Source of the DNA: an uncultured Gammaproteobacteria bacterium
Lineage (GTDB): Bacteria > Pseudomonadota > Gammaproteobacteria > Arenicellales > JAANXG01
Reading direction: 5' to 3'
Length of the DNA stretch: 57,767 nt
NCBI GenBank assembly: GCA_947259395.1
Contig: CAMYMN010000017.1
Span: 21,419 to 79,185, forward strand
In this document: in pieces, positions 1-10,384 of the stretch
How the letters are laid out: each line of letters opens with the position of its first letter
How positions within the stretch are numbered: the stretch's first letter is position 1
Position numbers and translations under genes: made by a program
The notes under the pieces: generated by a model
What the model was told of the DNA's origin: nothing
Seen by the model: only the letters and a program-made list of their open reading frames with translations
The model's database searches: none

Positions 1-1344
1 TTCACGCTTGAGACCCTCGCGAAATGCCCACGGCCCGACTTGTTGCCGCATCCAGCGTTCCAAATACGGCTTGGCGGTCTCCCACAAATCCAGCTGTGGA
101 TATAACTGCCGGCCCAGGCCTTCGATGTTCAGCAAGGTCTTTTGCAATAACACCAGTTGCGGCTGAATCGGCATTTCGAAACGTCTCGCAGTTTGAAACA
201 GTTGCACAACGAGTTTGCCAAAAGATATCTCACTGATCGGCTTCGCGAACACAGGCTCGCACACCGTTCTAATCGCTCCCTCGAACTCATCCACCCGGGT
301 GTGCGCAGGCACCCATCCGGCATGTAAGTGAGCCTCCGCCACCGCCCGGTAGTCGCGGTTAAAAAATCCGAGGAAGTTCTCCGCCAGATAGCGTTTATCC
401 TTGTCGTCCAACGTCCCCATGATGCCGAAGTCAACGGCTCGATACTGGCCCGACTCGGAGACGAAGATGTTACCGGGATGCATATCTGCATGGAAAAATC
501 CATCGCGAAACGCTTGCGTAAAAAATATCTCGACACCGTCATGCGCCAGCTTGCGCATATCAATACCCGCTGCCTTCAAAGCCTCCATATCCCGGATCGG
601 GATACCATAGATGCGCTCCATGACCATCACCTCCCTGGTGGTGACATTCCAGTAAACTCGCGGAATATAGATAATGTCGGAATCTTCGAAATTGGAACGC
701 AGCTGGCTAGCGTTCGCCGCCTCCCGTCTCAAGTCCAGTTCATTGTGAATGGTCTTGTTGTATTCGTCGACTATGTCAACCGGACGCAGGCGTGGGCCCT
801 CATCCCAATATCTCTCCGCCAATCGCGCTACTGTGTAAAGCAAGGATAAATCACGTTCGATAACCAGTTGAATGTCGGGACGCAGCACCTTGACGACCAC
901 TTCGGTGCCGTCCAGCAGATTCGCTGCGTGAACCTGAGCCACGGACGCCGACGCGATGGGCTGTGATTCAAAAGACGCGAAGTATCGTTCCAGCGGCGCA
1001 CCATAAGCCTTTTCGATAACGGCCTTTGCCACGTCACCTGGAAATGGGGGGACCTGATCCTGGAGTTTACTGAGTTCCATGGCGATATCCACCGACAAAA
1101 GATCCGGCCGGGTGGATAACATCTGCCCGAATTTCACGAATACCGGGCCAAGTTCCTCCAGAGCCTCCCGCAGCCGCTCGCCGCGCGGCTTTCTAATGGA
1201 GCGGCGCCAACGCCAGGGCATTAAATATGAGATGTAACGGTACGGGCGAAACAGGTGAATGGCGGTAACGAAATCATCCAAACCATGTTTTACAAACACC
1301 TGAGTTATACGCAGGAGCCTAAAAAACTGGGGTGTGCGTATCAT
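1..1344 (-). CDS. ubiB: UbiB, ubiquinone biosynthesis ABC1-family atypical kinase (3' end beyond window)
   Basis: Member of the ABC1/ADCK/UbiB atypical kinase family, an inner-membrane-associated ATPase needed for ubiquinone biosynthesis. 448 residues are visible of a protein usually near 545 aa, so the C-terminal part with the membrane segments lies outside the window. The family KxGQ motif is at residues 71-74 (KFGQ), the Ala-rich nucleotide loop at about 131-139 (ASASVAQVH), the ATP-binding Lys in VVVKVLRP near 152, and the catalytic loop HADMHPGN near 285. The ATG shares an ATGA overlap with the ubiJ stop, so translation is probably coupled. It is the last gene of a ubiE-ubiJ-ubiB run in the order known from E. 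coli. The identification is secure. Confidence 0.95.
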   Translation of the reverse strand, partial: MIRTPQFFRLLRITQVFVKHGLDDFVTAIHLFRPYRYISYLMPWRWRRSIRKPRGERLREALEELGPVFVKFGQMLSTRPDLLSVDIAMELSKLQDQVPPFPGDVAKAVIEKAYGAPLERYFASFESQPIASASVAQVHAANLLDGTEVVVKVLRPDIQLVIERDLSLLYTVARLAERYWDEGPRLRPVDIVDEYNKTIHNELDLRREAANASQLRSNFEDSDIIYIPRVYWNVTTREVMVMERIYGIPIRDMEALKAAGIDMRKLAHDGVEIFFTQAFRDGFFHADMHPGNIFVSESGQYRAVDFGIMGTLDDKDKRYLAENFLGFFNRDYRAVAEAHLHAGWVPAHTRVDEFEGAIRTVCEPVFAKPISEISFGKLVVQLFQTARRFEMPIQPQLVLLQKTLLNIEGLGRQLYPQLDLWETAKPYLERWMRQQVGPWAFREGLKRE

Positions 1345-1937
1345 GACAATAAAGCTTGTAACCGTTGCACCCGCTGTTCTAGCCGATCTGCAGCGGCACG
1401 CAACTTATCCACCGCATTAGTAAATCGGGCCACGCTCGACGCAGACGCAAGAAGACGGGCCTCTTCCTGCAGAAATTCAGAGACATTGCGTTCCGCTGTA
1501 TGATGCGCGTTCCGCCCCCAATCGTTGAACCCCCGAACCAGATTCCCAGTTTGATGCGCGGTTACATCACCGACATATCGCGATAATAATTCTTCCCAGT
1601 CGATGTTCACTTCCTCGACAATTCGTTGCAGGCTTTGGCCCAGCTCGACGTCGCCTATGATTTCCAGCTTACCTTCGCGAAATAGCGTTACCTGCAGCCC
1701 ACGCAGTCCCAGTTGGGCAAAGGCAATGGGCGAGCCAGCTAATGTGACATCGGGTTCTTGTTCCGACACCTCACGAATCGTAATGCCGGTTTCGCCAGGT
1801 GACAAATACAGCTTCCTGTCTATACCAACCAGTTCCAGGCAGATCACCTTTCCCTCGAACTGTTGAAATCGCTGCAGCGCGTCCGGATCCAGACGCAGTA
1901 GCCGGTTCCCGATGGACTCAAGCAGATTGGTAATCAT
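1341..1937 (-). CDS. ubiJ: UbiJ, ubiquinone biosynthesis accessory factor (SCP2 domain)
   Basis: 198 aa protein with an N-terminal sterol-carrier-protein-2 (SCP2) fold region (about residues 15-115) and a C-terminal helical region rich in Ala, Arg and Gln that should form a coiled coil. UbiJ (formerly YigP) binds lipid and, with UbiK, organises the soluble complex of late ubiquinone enzymes. Recognition rests on the SCP2-like opening, the length and its position between ubiE and ubiB. Its stop overlaps the ubiB start by four bases, and 53 bp separate it from ubiE upstream. Confidence 0.9.
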   Translation of the reverse strand: MITNLLESIGNRLLRLDPDALQRFQQFEGKVICLELVGIDRKLYLSPGETGITIREVSEQEPDVTLAGSPIAFAQLGLRGLQVTLFREGKLEIIGDVELGQSLQRIVEEVNIDWEELLSRYVGDVTAHQTGNLVRGFNDWGRNAHHTAERNVSEFLQEEARLLASASSVARFTNAVDKLRAAADRLEQRVQRLQALLS

Positions 1938-1990
1938 AGAATGCCACTCTCGGCTGATCGGTCATTATCAGTATCCTGAGGTGTTATGAA

Positions 1991-2749
1991 TCAAACCTTG
2001 TAGCCAGTGTGCACCGCTACAATTCCCCCACTTAAATTAGAATAATCGACTCGCGCGAATCCAGCCGATTCCATCATCGACTGCAGCTCAGTCTGGGTCG
2101 GCTGTTTACGTATCGACTCCACCAAATACTGGTAACTGGCTTTGTCACCGACTACCAACCGCCCCACTTGCGGTAACACATTGAACGAATAAAGATCATA
2201 GAGCTTGCGCAACCATTTTGTGGTAGGTCTGGAAAACTCGAGGACCAGGATGCGGCCTCCCGGCCGTAAGCACCGATATATGGCTTTCAGGGCCACTTGT
2301 TGGCGGGTCACGTTGCGTAACCCAAATCCAATGCTGACACAATGGAAATAATTTTCGCGAAACGGCAAGTGCTCGGCATCTGACTGGACATATAACACAT
2401 TGCCGATGATCCCGGCATCGGTAAGGCGCTTGCGTCCACGTTGCAACATCGCCTCGCTGATATCCGTGCATACCACTAATCCCGACTCGCCCACCAAGCG
2501 GGCAAATTTCCGCGCCAGGTCGCCGCTGCCGGCAGCAACATCCAACACCCGGTTTCCCGATCGGAGGCCGCTCAACCCTACCGCAAATTGCTTCCAGGCC
2601 CTATGTACACCGAACGACATCAGGTCGTTCATCAGATCGTATTTATCTGCCACTGACCGGAAAACTTCCGCAACCAAGCGTGGCTTGTCTTCTTCCCGCA
2701 CGTCCCGAAAGCCGAAATGGGTGGTCTTATCGTGACCTGGCTCAGTCAC
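1991..2749 (-). CDS. ubiE: UbiE, ubiquinone/menaquinone C-methyltransferase
   Basis: 252 aa class I SAM-dependent methyltransferase that carries out the C-methylation step of ubiquinone (and, where present, menaquinone) synthesis. It has the UbiE-type N-terminus (THFGFRDV), the SAM-binding motif [12 protein letters not shown] near residue 68, the family segment SIGFGLRNV, and a C-terminus ending in HTGYKV. The start is GTG. It overlaps the end of the upstream DUF971 gene by 8 bp, which suggests coupling. Confidence 0.96.
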   Translation of the reverse strand: MTEPGHDKTTHFGFRDVREEDKPRLVAEVFRSVADKYDLMNDLMSFGVHRAWKQFAVGLSGLRSGNRVLDVAAGSGDLARKFARLVGESGLVVCTDISEAMLQRGRKRLTDAGIIGNVLYVQSDAEHLPFRENYFHCVSIGFGLRNVTRQQVALKAIYRCLRPGGRILVLEFSRPTTKWLRKLYDLYSFNVLPQVGRLVVGDKASYQYLVESIRKQPTQTELQSMMESAGFARVDYSNLSGGIVAVHTGYKV

Positions 2750-3137
2750 TGCTCATCATCTCGTCATAGGGTTGAGGGTCCCGGTGGTGGCCTGCGTCAG
2801 CCAGGCGTTGGAGGTAGTCCGCCCAGTACTGCTGACGGTTTACTCCTAGCTCATACAGGGTCTGCCACGAAAATATTCCGGTGTCATGTCCGTCGTCGAA
2901 GCGCAGCATTACGGCGTAGGTACCCACCGGTTCTACGGCAACAATGTTTACCTTTTCTTTGCCGATTTGAAGCACTTCCTGCCCCGGACCGTGCCCACGT
3001 ACTTCCGCAGATGGCGAATAGACACGCAAGTACTCGCATGGCAACTCAAATTTGCTGCCGTCATCGAACACGGTCTCCAGAATCCGTGATTGCTGGTGGA
3101 GCGTAATGTCGGTTGGTGTCGCTTTTTTGTCAGGCAT
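2742..3137 (-). CDS. DUF971 / gamma-butyrobetaine-hydroxylase-like N-terminal domain protein
   Basis: 131 aa protein of the DUF971 family, a small beta-rich domain also found at the N-terminus of gamma-butyrobetaine hydroxylases. Typical elements are the opening around [12 protein letters not shown], the segment [15 protein letters not shown], and [20 protein letters not shown]. The biochemical role is not established; in gammaproteobacteria the gene often lies near ubiE. Here it overlaps ubiE by 8 bp and follows hemB by 39 bp, consistent with a quinone/haem supply operon. Confidence 0.85.
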   Translation of the reverse strand: MPDKKATPTDITLHQQSRILETVFDDGSKFELPCEYLRVYSPSAEVRGHGPGQEVLQIGKEKVNIVAVEPVGTYAVMLRFDDGHDTGIFSWQTLYELGVNRQQYWADYLQRLADAGHHRDPQPYDEMMSSD

Positions 3138-3176
3138 CGGCTACGTCAGTTTCGGTGCTGTAGTTTCTTGCGTCGC

Positions 3177-4226
<1,050 letters not shown>

Positions 4227-4257
4227 TTATCGTCTCATTATCCACGAGATGCGCAAA

Positions 4258-4383
4258 GTGCCAAAATCGCAAAACCATAAACTCCTGTTTCCGGCACCAA
4301 CCACTTTGGTGTCCGCAACGCACCAAAAGCGGAAAACTATAAACGACCCCTATCCCGGCACCAACAGCTTTGATATCCACAAC
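4258..4383. repeat. Two imperfect tandem copies of a ~63-bp unit upstream of a hypothetical gene
   Basis: Copy 1 is 4258-4319 and copy 2 is 4320-4383. They share blocks such as the CCAAAA start, the AAAC-ATAAAC stretch, CCGGCACCAAC, CTTTG and TATCCACAAC/TGTCCGCAAC. They lie between the divergent hemB and the gene at 4433, so they could be a duplicated promoter or operator segment. No ORF crosses them in a convincing way. Confidence 0.7.
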
Positions 4384-4432
4384 GCTTGCAGATTCACGGT
4401 AATATGGGAAAAATACGTTCCGGAGGCAATCC

Positions 4433-4810
4433 ATGTCTGTCATTGTTGATTTCACCGACCCTGAACTCGACACCATAAAGGACCTTCTACAGTTGCGGTT
4501 CAAGGAATCGGTGGAGGTTCACCTTGCGGATGTCGAGTTGCGTTTGGATTCATCATCGGACGAATTGACCGAGTGTCCAGCGGTGTTTTGGCAAGCGCGG
4601 AATTGCAGCTTTGTGGTGGCTAAAACGGCTTCTGATGAGTTCCGATGCCAGTTTTTCTACGAGCCCACTGATCAGTTTACCACCGGCCAAACCAAGTACG
4701 ATGACATTGGCACGTGTGTGGCTACGTTGTTACAAGTCCAGTCGGACAGCGAACGCGAACGTGACGGCGTGATCTCGGGTTCCACGGGCGAAGATTTGCA
4801 GTACAAGTAA
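4433..4810 (+). CDS. Hypothetical acidic protein upstream of PPi-phosphofructokinase
   Basis: 125 aa, not recognised. It is acidic and soluble (opening MSVIVDFTDPELD), with no signal peptide or membrane segment. It contains two Cys (ECPAVFW and RNCSF) and a C-terminal DDIGTCVATLLQVQ helix. A GGAGG ribosome-binding site lies seven bases ahead of the ATG. It ends 39 bp before the phosphofructokinase start on the same strand, so co-transcription is likely and a role near that enzyme is possible. No catalytic motif is visible. Confidence 0.7.
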   Translation: MSVIVDFTDPELDTIKDLLQLRFKESVEVHLADVELRLDSSSDELTECPAVFWQARNCSFVVAKTASDEFRCQFFYEPTDQFTTGQTKYDDIGTCVATLLQVQSDSERERDGVISGSTGEDLQYK

Positions 4811-4849
4811 ACACACTCCAGGTTTCAATTTTCAATTAAGAGGGGAATC

Positions 4850-6121
4850 ATGCCAAAGTCCAGGCCAAAAAATGCGTTTTATGCCCAGTCCGGCGGTGTT
4901 ACCGCAGTTATTAACGCCAGCGCCTCCGGTGTGATTGAGACCGCGCGTAAACACAAGAACAAGATCGGCAAGGTCTACGCTGGGCGTAACGGCATTATCG
5001 GCGCCCTCACGGAAGATCTCATTGATACCAGCCGGGAGACACCGCGTGCGATCGCGGCGTTACGCCATACACCCTCCGGTGCGTTCGGTTCCTGCCGCTA
5101 CAAACTAAAGAGCCTGGAGGAAAACAGGCGTGAGTACCAACGGTTGATAGAAGTGTTCGCGGCCCACGATATCGGATATTTTTTCTATAACGGCGGAGGT
5201 GACTCTGCGGATACCTGTTTGAAGGTGTCGCAACTGTCGGAGACCATGGGGTATCCGATCCAGGCCATTCATGTGCCAAAGACGGTGGATAACGACCTGC
5301 CAATCACGGATAACTGCCCCGGGTTCGGCTCAGTGGCCAAGTACATCGCGGTCTCGACACGCGAAGCCAGCTTTGATGTTGCGAGCATGGCGAAGACCTC
5401 CACCAAGGTGTTCATAATCGAAGTGATGGGCCGTCATGCGGGCTGGATCGCCGCAGCCGGCGGCCTCGCGTCCAGTGCAGACACCGAGATCCCGATATTG
5501 ATCTTGTTTCCGGAAGTGAGGTTCGACCGAAAAAAATTCATGCAAAAGGTGGATCAGCTGGTAAAAAAACACGGCTACGTTTCGGTGGTTGTGTCCGAGG
5601 GCGTAAAGGGGCCTGATGATAAGTTTTTGTCCGATCAAGGTTTGAAGGATGCCTTCGGTCATGCGCAACTCGGCGGCGTGGCACCGGTGGTGGCGAACAT
5701 GGTCAAACAGGACTTGGATCTCAAATATCACTGGGCGGTAGCCGATTACTTGCAGCGCGCAGCGCGTCATATTGCGTCCAAGACCGATGTTGACCAGGCC
5801 TATGCAGTGGGGCGACAAGCAGTACGTATGGCTCTAAAGGGCGACAATGCGGTGATGCCGGCGATCAAACGGGTATCCAACCAGCCCTACAAATGGAAAA
5901 TTGAAAAGGCGCCGTTGCACAAAGTCGCCAATGTCGAAAAAATGATGCCGAAAAATTTCATAACCCGGGATGGTTTCGGCATCACCGACAAATGTCGTGA
6001 ATATCTGACACCGCTCATCAAGGGCGAAGATTACCCCCCTTATAAAAACGGTATGCCGCAATACATCCGACTCAAGAACGCGCCGGTAAAAAAGAAGCTG
6101 AAAAGCCGGTTCACGCCCTAA
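4850..6121 (+). CDS. Pyrophosphate-dependent 6-phosphofructokinase (PPi-PFK)
   Basis: 423 aa PfkA-superfamily enzyme that interconverts fructose 6-phosphate and fructose 1,6-bisphosphate. The donor-site segment is GGGDS (residues 115-119), with Asp at the position where ATP enzymes have Gly (GGDGS), and the catalytic loop is PKTVDND (143-149), with Lys before Thr. Both are hallmarks of the diphosphate-using clade. GRHAGWIAA and the long C-terminal extension also fit long PPi-type enzymes of methanotrophs. An AGAGGGG Shine-Dalgarno precedes the ATG. The gene lies close to hppA, which fits a metabolism that reuses PPi. PPi specificity is inferred from motifs. Confidence 0.9.
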   Translation: MPKSRPKNAFYAQSGGVTAVINASASGVIETARKHKNKIGKVYAGRNGIIGALTEDLIDTSRETPRAIAALRHTPSGAFGSCRYKLKSLEENRREYQRLIEVFAAHDIGYFFYNGGGDSADTCLKVSQLSETMGYPIQAIHVPKTVDNDLPITDNCPGFGSVAKYIAVSTREASFDVASMAKTSTKVFIIEVMGRHAGWIAAAGGLASSADTEIPILILFPEVRFDRKKFMQKVDQLVKKHGYVSVVVSEGVKGPDDKFLSDQGLKDAFGHAQLGGVAPVVANMVKQDLDLKYHWAVADYLQRAARHIASKTDVDQAYAVGRQAVRMALKGDNAVMPAIKRVSNQPYKWKIEKAPLHKVANVEKMMPKNFITRDGFGITDKCREYLTPLIKGEDYPPYKNGMPQYIRLKNAPVKKKLKSRFTP

Positions 6122-6185
6122 ACGATGCACCGAAGCGAATACTGTACCGCCGGTGTTTCGCTCAGGCGCAAACGAATGCTGCGCA

Positions 6186-6386
6186 ATGACCCTCGATAAG
6201 GCCTACGAATTGTTACAGGTGCAAGCCGATTTCGGCGGTTTCTACAACCGCAACTCGGCGCGATTGATTCTTGCCGAGGTGCAAAAGGAGCATGGCCAAG
6301 CGGCGGTGGACCGGCTAATTCGCGATCTAGATCTAGAGCGCATCTTTCAGTTCCAGCCCGGCACACAATTCAAGTCTACGGCGTGA
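6186..6386 (+). CDS. Small conserved-looking protein downstream of PPi-PFK
   Basis: 66 aa from the ATG at 6186 (MTLDKAYELLQVQADFGG). A longer reading from 6153 exists, but its extra residues look like spurious 5' sequence. The product is soluble and mostly helical with no known motif. It starts 64 bp after the PPi-PFK stop on the same strand and is probably in that operon. Function unknown. Confidence 0.65.
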   Translation: MTLDKAYELLQVQADFGGFYNRNSARLILAEVQKEHGQAAVDRLIRDLDLERIFQFQPGTQFKSTA

Positions 6387-6497
6387 CCACGTCTAACCCG
6401 TCATTTTCACTAAACCGCGTCTTGCGTCAGTATCCGGGACGTGGGCGCAGCTCAAGTCCCTTTGCCATCATATGGGATCGTTGGTGCAATACACGCG

Positions 6498-6953
6498 CTA
6501 AGTCACGGTTTTCTTGGCCCGTAGTAGACGCATCGCCAGCGCCAGCAAGAAGATGATGATCGCGAGAATGCCCAACTCGGCGAGCGCCGCCTGAAACGCA
6601 GGATCTTGGATGTTCGCGTGGCCGGCACTCTCGGCGGTGATGATGAGCATGCGCCGAATTGAGGCAATTACGCCAACGATAAGAAACGGCTCGACTTCTA
6701 GCAACTGCGTGCGCGTGATCCTGCCTACGGTGTAAATGATTTCGGCCACCATCAGCACCAGCAGTACGCGGTCCAAGAGATGGACCATGGCACGCACGTA
6801 GTCGCCTTCGAATATCTTGGAACCCATCTCGATTACCGCGGTAAGGAGCAAGCCGCCGGCCGCCAGCACCAGGATGAAGCCGGCGGTGAGATAGATGTAG
6901 TGTTCGGCGCGTTCGAGAATGCGGACGTCTGCAGGCGAGTCTTGGTTAGTCAT
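6498..6953 (-). CDS. PsiE-like phosphate-starvation-inducible membrane protein
   Basis: 151 aa integral membrane protein with four hydrophobic segments (about residues 18-43, 60-78, 90-106 and 123-142). The pattern LLDRVLLVLMVAEIIYTV followed by VEPFLIVGVIASIRRMLII matches the PsiE family. PsiE responds to phosphate starvation in E. coli, but its molecular function is unknown. It sits on the same strand as hppA, with 142 bp between hppA's stop and its start, in a neighbourhood concerned with phosphate and pyrophosphate. Confidence 0.8.
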   Translation of the reverse strand: MTNQDSPADVRILERAEHYIYLTAGFILVLAAGGLLLTAVIEMGSKIFEGDYVRAMVHLLDRVLLVLMVAEIIYTVGRITRTQLLEVEPFLIVGVIASIRRMLIITAESAGHANIQDPAFQAALAELGILAIIIFLLALAMRLLRAKKTVT

Positions 6954-7095
6954 GGCCGGCCCCCGGGGTAGTTGCGCGCGCTAGTGTATCAGCGATGTGG
7001 ATGGAATTGACCGCATTATGCATGGCAGATCCGTTCGCCATGCACCCACCGGAACGCCGCATACCGGGACCGATGCTGGGCCATTCAGCTCCCGC

Positions 7096-9105
7096 TCAAC
7101 CCAATAGCGGTGCAATTACCAAGCTCACGATCGCCATAACGTTGATCAGGATGTTCATCGACGGTCCCGAGGTATCCTTGAACGGGTCACCGACGGTATC
7201 ACCGACCACCGTCGCCTTGTGGGTATCGGAGCCCTTGCCGCCGAGATTTCCGCGCTCCACATACTTTTTGGCGTTATCCCAGGCGCCACCCGCATTGGCC
7301 ATGGTCAGAGCCAGCAATACGCAGCCAAGCAATGCGCCCCCGAGCATGCCACCCAGGGACTCGGGCCCGAGGACGAAACCCACCACCACCGGGGCTGCGA
7401 CCGCCAACACGCCGGGCGGCACCATGCGCTTGAGCGCGGCGTCGGTGGCGATCTCGATACACCGCTCATTGTCCGGTTGCGCCTCACCTTCCAGCAACCC
7501 GGGGATCTCCTTGAATTGACGGCGAATCTCTTTGATCATGTCAAACGCCGCGTCGCCCACTGCTTGCATGGTCATACTACCGACCAGAAACGGAAAGATG
7601 CCGCCGATGAACATCCCGGCGAGCACCCAGGGATTATTGATTTGCAGGCTGAAATCCGCGATCTGGTGGGACACCACCTCGATGTAGGCGGTAATGATGG
7701 CCAGCGCCGCCAGCGCCGCGGCACCGATGGCAAACCCCTTGCCGATTGCGGCGGTGGTATTGCCGAGTTCGTCCAGCGAATCGGTAATCTTACGCGTGTC
7801 CTCTCCCAGGCCGGCCATCTCAGCGATACCGCCGGCATTGTCTGCCACCGGCCCATAGGCATCGATCGCCATGGTGATACCGACGGTGGCGAGCATGCCC
7901 ACCGCAGCGATGCCCACTCCGTAAAGTCCCACCAGCTGACTCGAGATCAGAATAATGGCGCTGAGCGACAACAGCGGCACGACCACCGATTGCATGCCGG
8001 TGGCGATGCCAGTAATCATCACTGTCGCCGGGCCGGTTTCTCCGCCCTCGGCAATCTTCCGAACCGGATTACCGGCGGTGTAGTACTCGGTCACCAGACC
8101 GATAATGATGCCACCGACGGCGCCCACCAGTACTGACACCCACACCAGCATGCTGGCATCGGAAATAGCGATCACCAAAAACGCGACGACGATAAACAAC
8201 ACCGATGCACCCATGGTACCGATACGCAACGCGACTTCCGGTGACTTACTTGAATATCGCCATACCAGATAGATCCCGCCGATGGAGCACAATATCCCTA
8301 CCGAGGCCATCATCAATGGCAAGAACATCAGCGTCGACTGCGGTCCGACGGCCTCTATTTCCGCTGTCCCCATGGTCGAGGCAATGGCGATGGTGGCGAT
8401 CATGGCGCCGCAGTAGGACTCGAAGATGTCCGATCCCATACCGGCCACGTCACCCACGTTGTCTCCGACGTTGTCGGCAATAACGCCGGGGTTGCGCGGG
8501 TCGTCCTCAGGGATCCCTGCTTCCACCTTGCCGACGAGATCCGCGCCGACATCGGCGCTCTTGGTAAAAATACCGCCGCCAACGCGGGAGAACAACGCCA
8601 CCGAGGATGCACCCATGCCAAAACCGTGAATCACGTGGGCGGTGTGTGGGTCGCCGCCAAAAAACAGGTACAGCAGCCCGAGCCCCAACAGACCCATGGC
8701 CGCCACCGTGAGCCCCATGATGGAGCCCCCGAAGAACGCCACCGTTAATGCCTGCGGGGCACCCTGGTCATGGGCGGCGGTGGTGGTACGCACATTCGCT
8801 TGGGTAGCGGTGTACATACCGATGTAACCGGCGCTCCCCGAGCACAGCGCCCCAACGATGAATGCGAACGCGGTGCGCCAACCCAGCGGTGAGAAAAGAA
8901 TGAGCAAAATGACGACCGCCGAGAAAATCGACAAGATCTTGTATTCACGGCGCATGAACACCATCGCACCGTTGTGAATGGCATCACCGATCTCAACGAC
9001 TTTACCGGTGCCCGGGGCATACTCCAGGACCATTTGAAAAATCTTGTATGCTGCGAACAAGCCGCCTATGCCAAGAAGAGTCGGAATCAATGCTTCGAAC
9101 GACAT
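7096..9105 (-). CDS. hppA: HppA, membrane-bound ion-translocating pyrophosphatase
   Basis: 669 aa polytopic inner-membrane enzyme that couples hydrolysis of PPi to outward pumping of H+ or Na+. The substrate-binding signature [22 protein letters not shown] is followed by NVGDNVGD, and a second acidic cluster near the C-terminus reads [19 protein letters not shown]. The segment [10 protein letters not shown] (about residues 446-455) has Ala where K+-independent enzymes have Lys, so this should be a K+-dependent pump. Whether it moves H+ or Na+ cannot be decided from what I see. AAGGGGA precedes the ATG. It could use, or in reverse regenerate, the PPi handled by the nearby PPi-PFK. Confidence 0.96.
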   Translation of the reverse strand: MSFEALIPTLLGIGGLFAAYKIFQMVLEYAPGTGKVVEIGDAIHNGAMVFMRREYKILSIFSAVVILLILFSPLGWRTAFAFIVGALCSGSAGYIGMYTATQANVRTTTAAHDQGAPQALTVAFFGGSIMGLTVAAMGLLGLGLLYLFFGGDPHTAHVIHGFGMGASSVALFSRVGGGIFTKSADVGADLVGKVEAGIPEDDPRNPGVIADNVGDNVGDVAGMGSDIFESYCGAMIATIAIASTMGTAEIEAVGPQSTLMFLPLMMASVGILCSIGGIYLVWRYSSKSPEVALRIGTMGASVLFIVVAFLVIAISDASMLVWVSVLVGAVGGIIIGLVTEYYTAGNPVRKIAEGGETGPATVMITGIATGMQSVVVPLLSLSAIILISSQLVGLYGVGIAAVGMLATVGITMAIDAYGPVADNAGGIAEMAGLGEDTRKITDSLDELGNTTAAIGKGFAIGAAALAALAIITAYIEVVSHQIADFSLQINNPWVLAGMFIGGIFPFLVGSMTMQAVGDAAFDMIKEIRRQFKEIPGLLEGEAQPDNERCIEIATDAALKRMVPPGVLAVAAPVVVGFVLGPESLGGMLGGALLGCVLLALTMANAGGAWDNAKKYVERGNLGGKGSDTHKATVVGDTVGDPFKDTSGPSMNILINVMAIVSLVIAPLLG

Positions 9106-9286
9106 AATTTCCCCTTATTATGCTTGGTATAGTTATACTCTGGTGCCGTTTGATGTCAGGATTATGGCTACCATCGGATTATCGGATTCACTCTTTGTAT
9201 CCCCGCCATGCGATGGTCCGGCTGCTGCGTGGATACGGAAACGGCGAATCGCATATCATAACCCACTTAACTCAAGCTAATCATCC

Positions 9287-9454
9287 ATGAGCCTCGAGCA
9301 AGTACAACCGGGCACGTCCGTCCCGGAAGAAAAAGACGTCGAGGCCGGAAAATGGTTAAAGATCCGCGGCTGGGTCGGCCCCGAAGACGCGAAAAATGAA
9401 ATCTTTACTTCTGTGGATCGCTATCAAAATGCGGTCACAAAACCGGCATTTTAA
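9287..9454 (+). pseudogene. ppa: Internally deleted remnant of soluble inorganic pyrophosphatase (ppa)
   Basis: 55-codon open frame whose first ~14 residues (MSLEQVQPGTSVPE) match the N-terminus of family I soluble pyrophosphatase. The remainder (from about EKDVEAGKWLKIRGW to the end) matches that enzyme's extreme C-terminus, which in E. coli reads KDLEKGKWVKVEGW. The roughly 120 residues between, with all the metal and PPi-binding Asp residues, are missing. The product cannot be a pyrophosphatase. It lies divergently from hppA, 181 bp away. The family match is from memory of Ppa sequences; an assembly deletion is the main alternative. Confidence 0.75.
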
Positions 9455-9475
9455 TAATCTGAAATTTTAGCAGGG

Positions 9476-10378
9476 CTACTCCTTTTTCTTCGCCCTTGGG
9501 TGTGCACGGTCATAGACCTTCGCCAGGTGCTGAAAATCCAAATGCGTATACACCTGTGTCGTGCGGATATTGGCATGGCCCAGCAGTTCCTGGACCGCCC
9601 TAAGTTCACCGCTGGATTCCAGCAAGTGAGTCGCAAAACTGTGGCGCAGCACATGGGGATGCACCGACACACCTAAACCCTGGCGTTTCCCCCAGTGCTT
9701 GATTCGCTGTTGCACCCCACGCGGCGTCATGCGCCCTCCTTTCCTGGTTACAAACAACGCCGCTTCGTCCTCACTAGCCATGTGCGCGCGTTGCGGCAAC
9801 CACTCCGCGATGGCCCGCATCGCTAGACGCCCCACGGGAACTTCTCGTGTCTTACCACCTTTGCCGCGAACACGGACCAAGGCCTGCTTACGGTCTAGCT
9901 GTGGCAGATCGAGGCCGATCAACTCCGACAAGCGCAGTCCCGATGAATAGAACAACTCCATGATTGCCCGGTCCCGCAACGCCAGCGGTTCTTTAGCCTG
10001 CACCGCGACCAGCAAAAACACCTGGTCCACCGTCAACGCCGCGGGTAAACGCCTTTCTGATTTCGGGGCACGTATACCGGTGAAGGGATTATTGTTGGTT
10101 TCGCGTTCACGGATAAGGTAGCGATAGAAACTACGTACCGCCGACAGAGCACGTTGGATACTACGTCCCGATAAACCGGATTTATGTAAGTGGGTAATGA
10201 AGGAACGGGCCCCGTGCACATCGAGTTGCCGCCAAACGTCGACTGTTTCGCGATTACAATACTCCACCAGACCTTGAAGATCCCGGGCGTAAGCGGATTG
10301 TGTATGTTCAGACATGCGCCGTTCGACGCGCAGATACCCCAAAAAATCGTCTAGCTGTTTCTGGGATTCCGGCGACAC
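9476..10378 (-). CDS. xerC: XerC, tyrosine site-specific recombinase
   Basis: 300 aa recombinase that with XerD resolves chromosome dimers at dif. It has the N-terminal SAM-like core-binding domain (about 5-95) and the catalytic domain with Arg in SSGLRLSEL, Lys in VRGKGGKTREVP, HxxR in HVLRHSFATH, His in LLGHANI and the nucleophile Tyr in TTQVYTHLD. Length and the dapF-DUF484-xerC order identify housekeeping XerC rather than a phage integrase. The start is six bases past the DUF484 stop. Confidence 0.95.
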   Translation of the reverse strand: MSPESQKQLDDFLGYLRVERRMSEHTQSAYARDLQGLVEYCNRETVDVWRQLDVHGARSFITHLHKSGLSGRSIQRALSAVRSFYRYLIRERETNNNPFTGIRAPKSERRLPAALTVDQVFLLVAVQAKEPLALRDRAIMELFYSSGLRLSELIGLDLPQLDRKQALVRVRGKGGKTREVPVGRLAMRAIAEWLPQRAHMASEDEAALFVTRKGGRMTPRGVQQRIKHWGKRQGLGVSVHPHVLRHSFATHLLESSGELRAVQELLGHANIRTTQVYTHLDFQHLAKVYDRAHPRAKKKE

Positions 10379-10384
10379 CGTTAT

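Noticed and set aside
9476-10378. XerC considered as a phage or integron integrase
   Set aside because: Its size, motifs and the dapF-DUF484-xerC order mark it as the housekeeping recombinase; no att-like repeats or phage genes are nearby.
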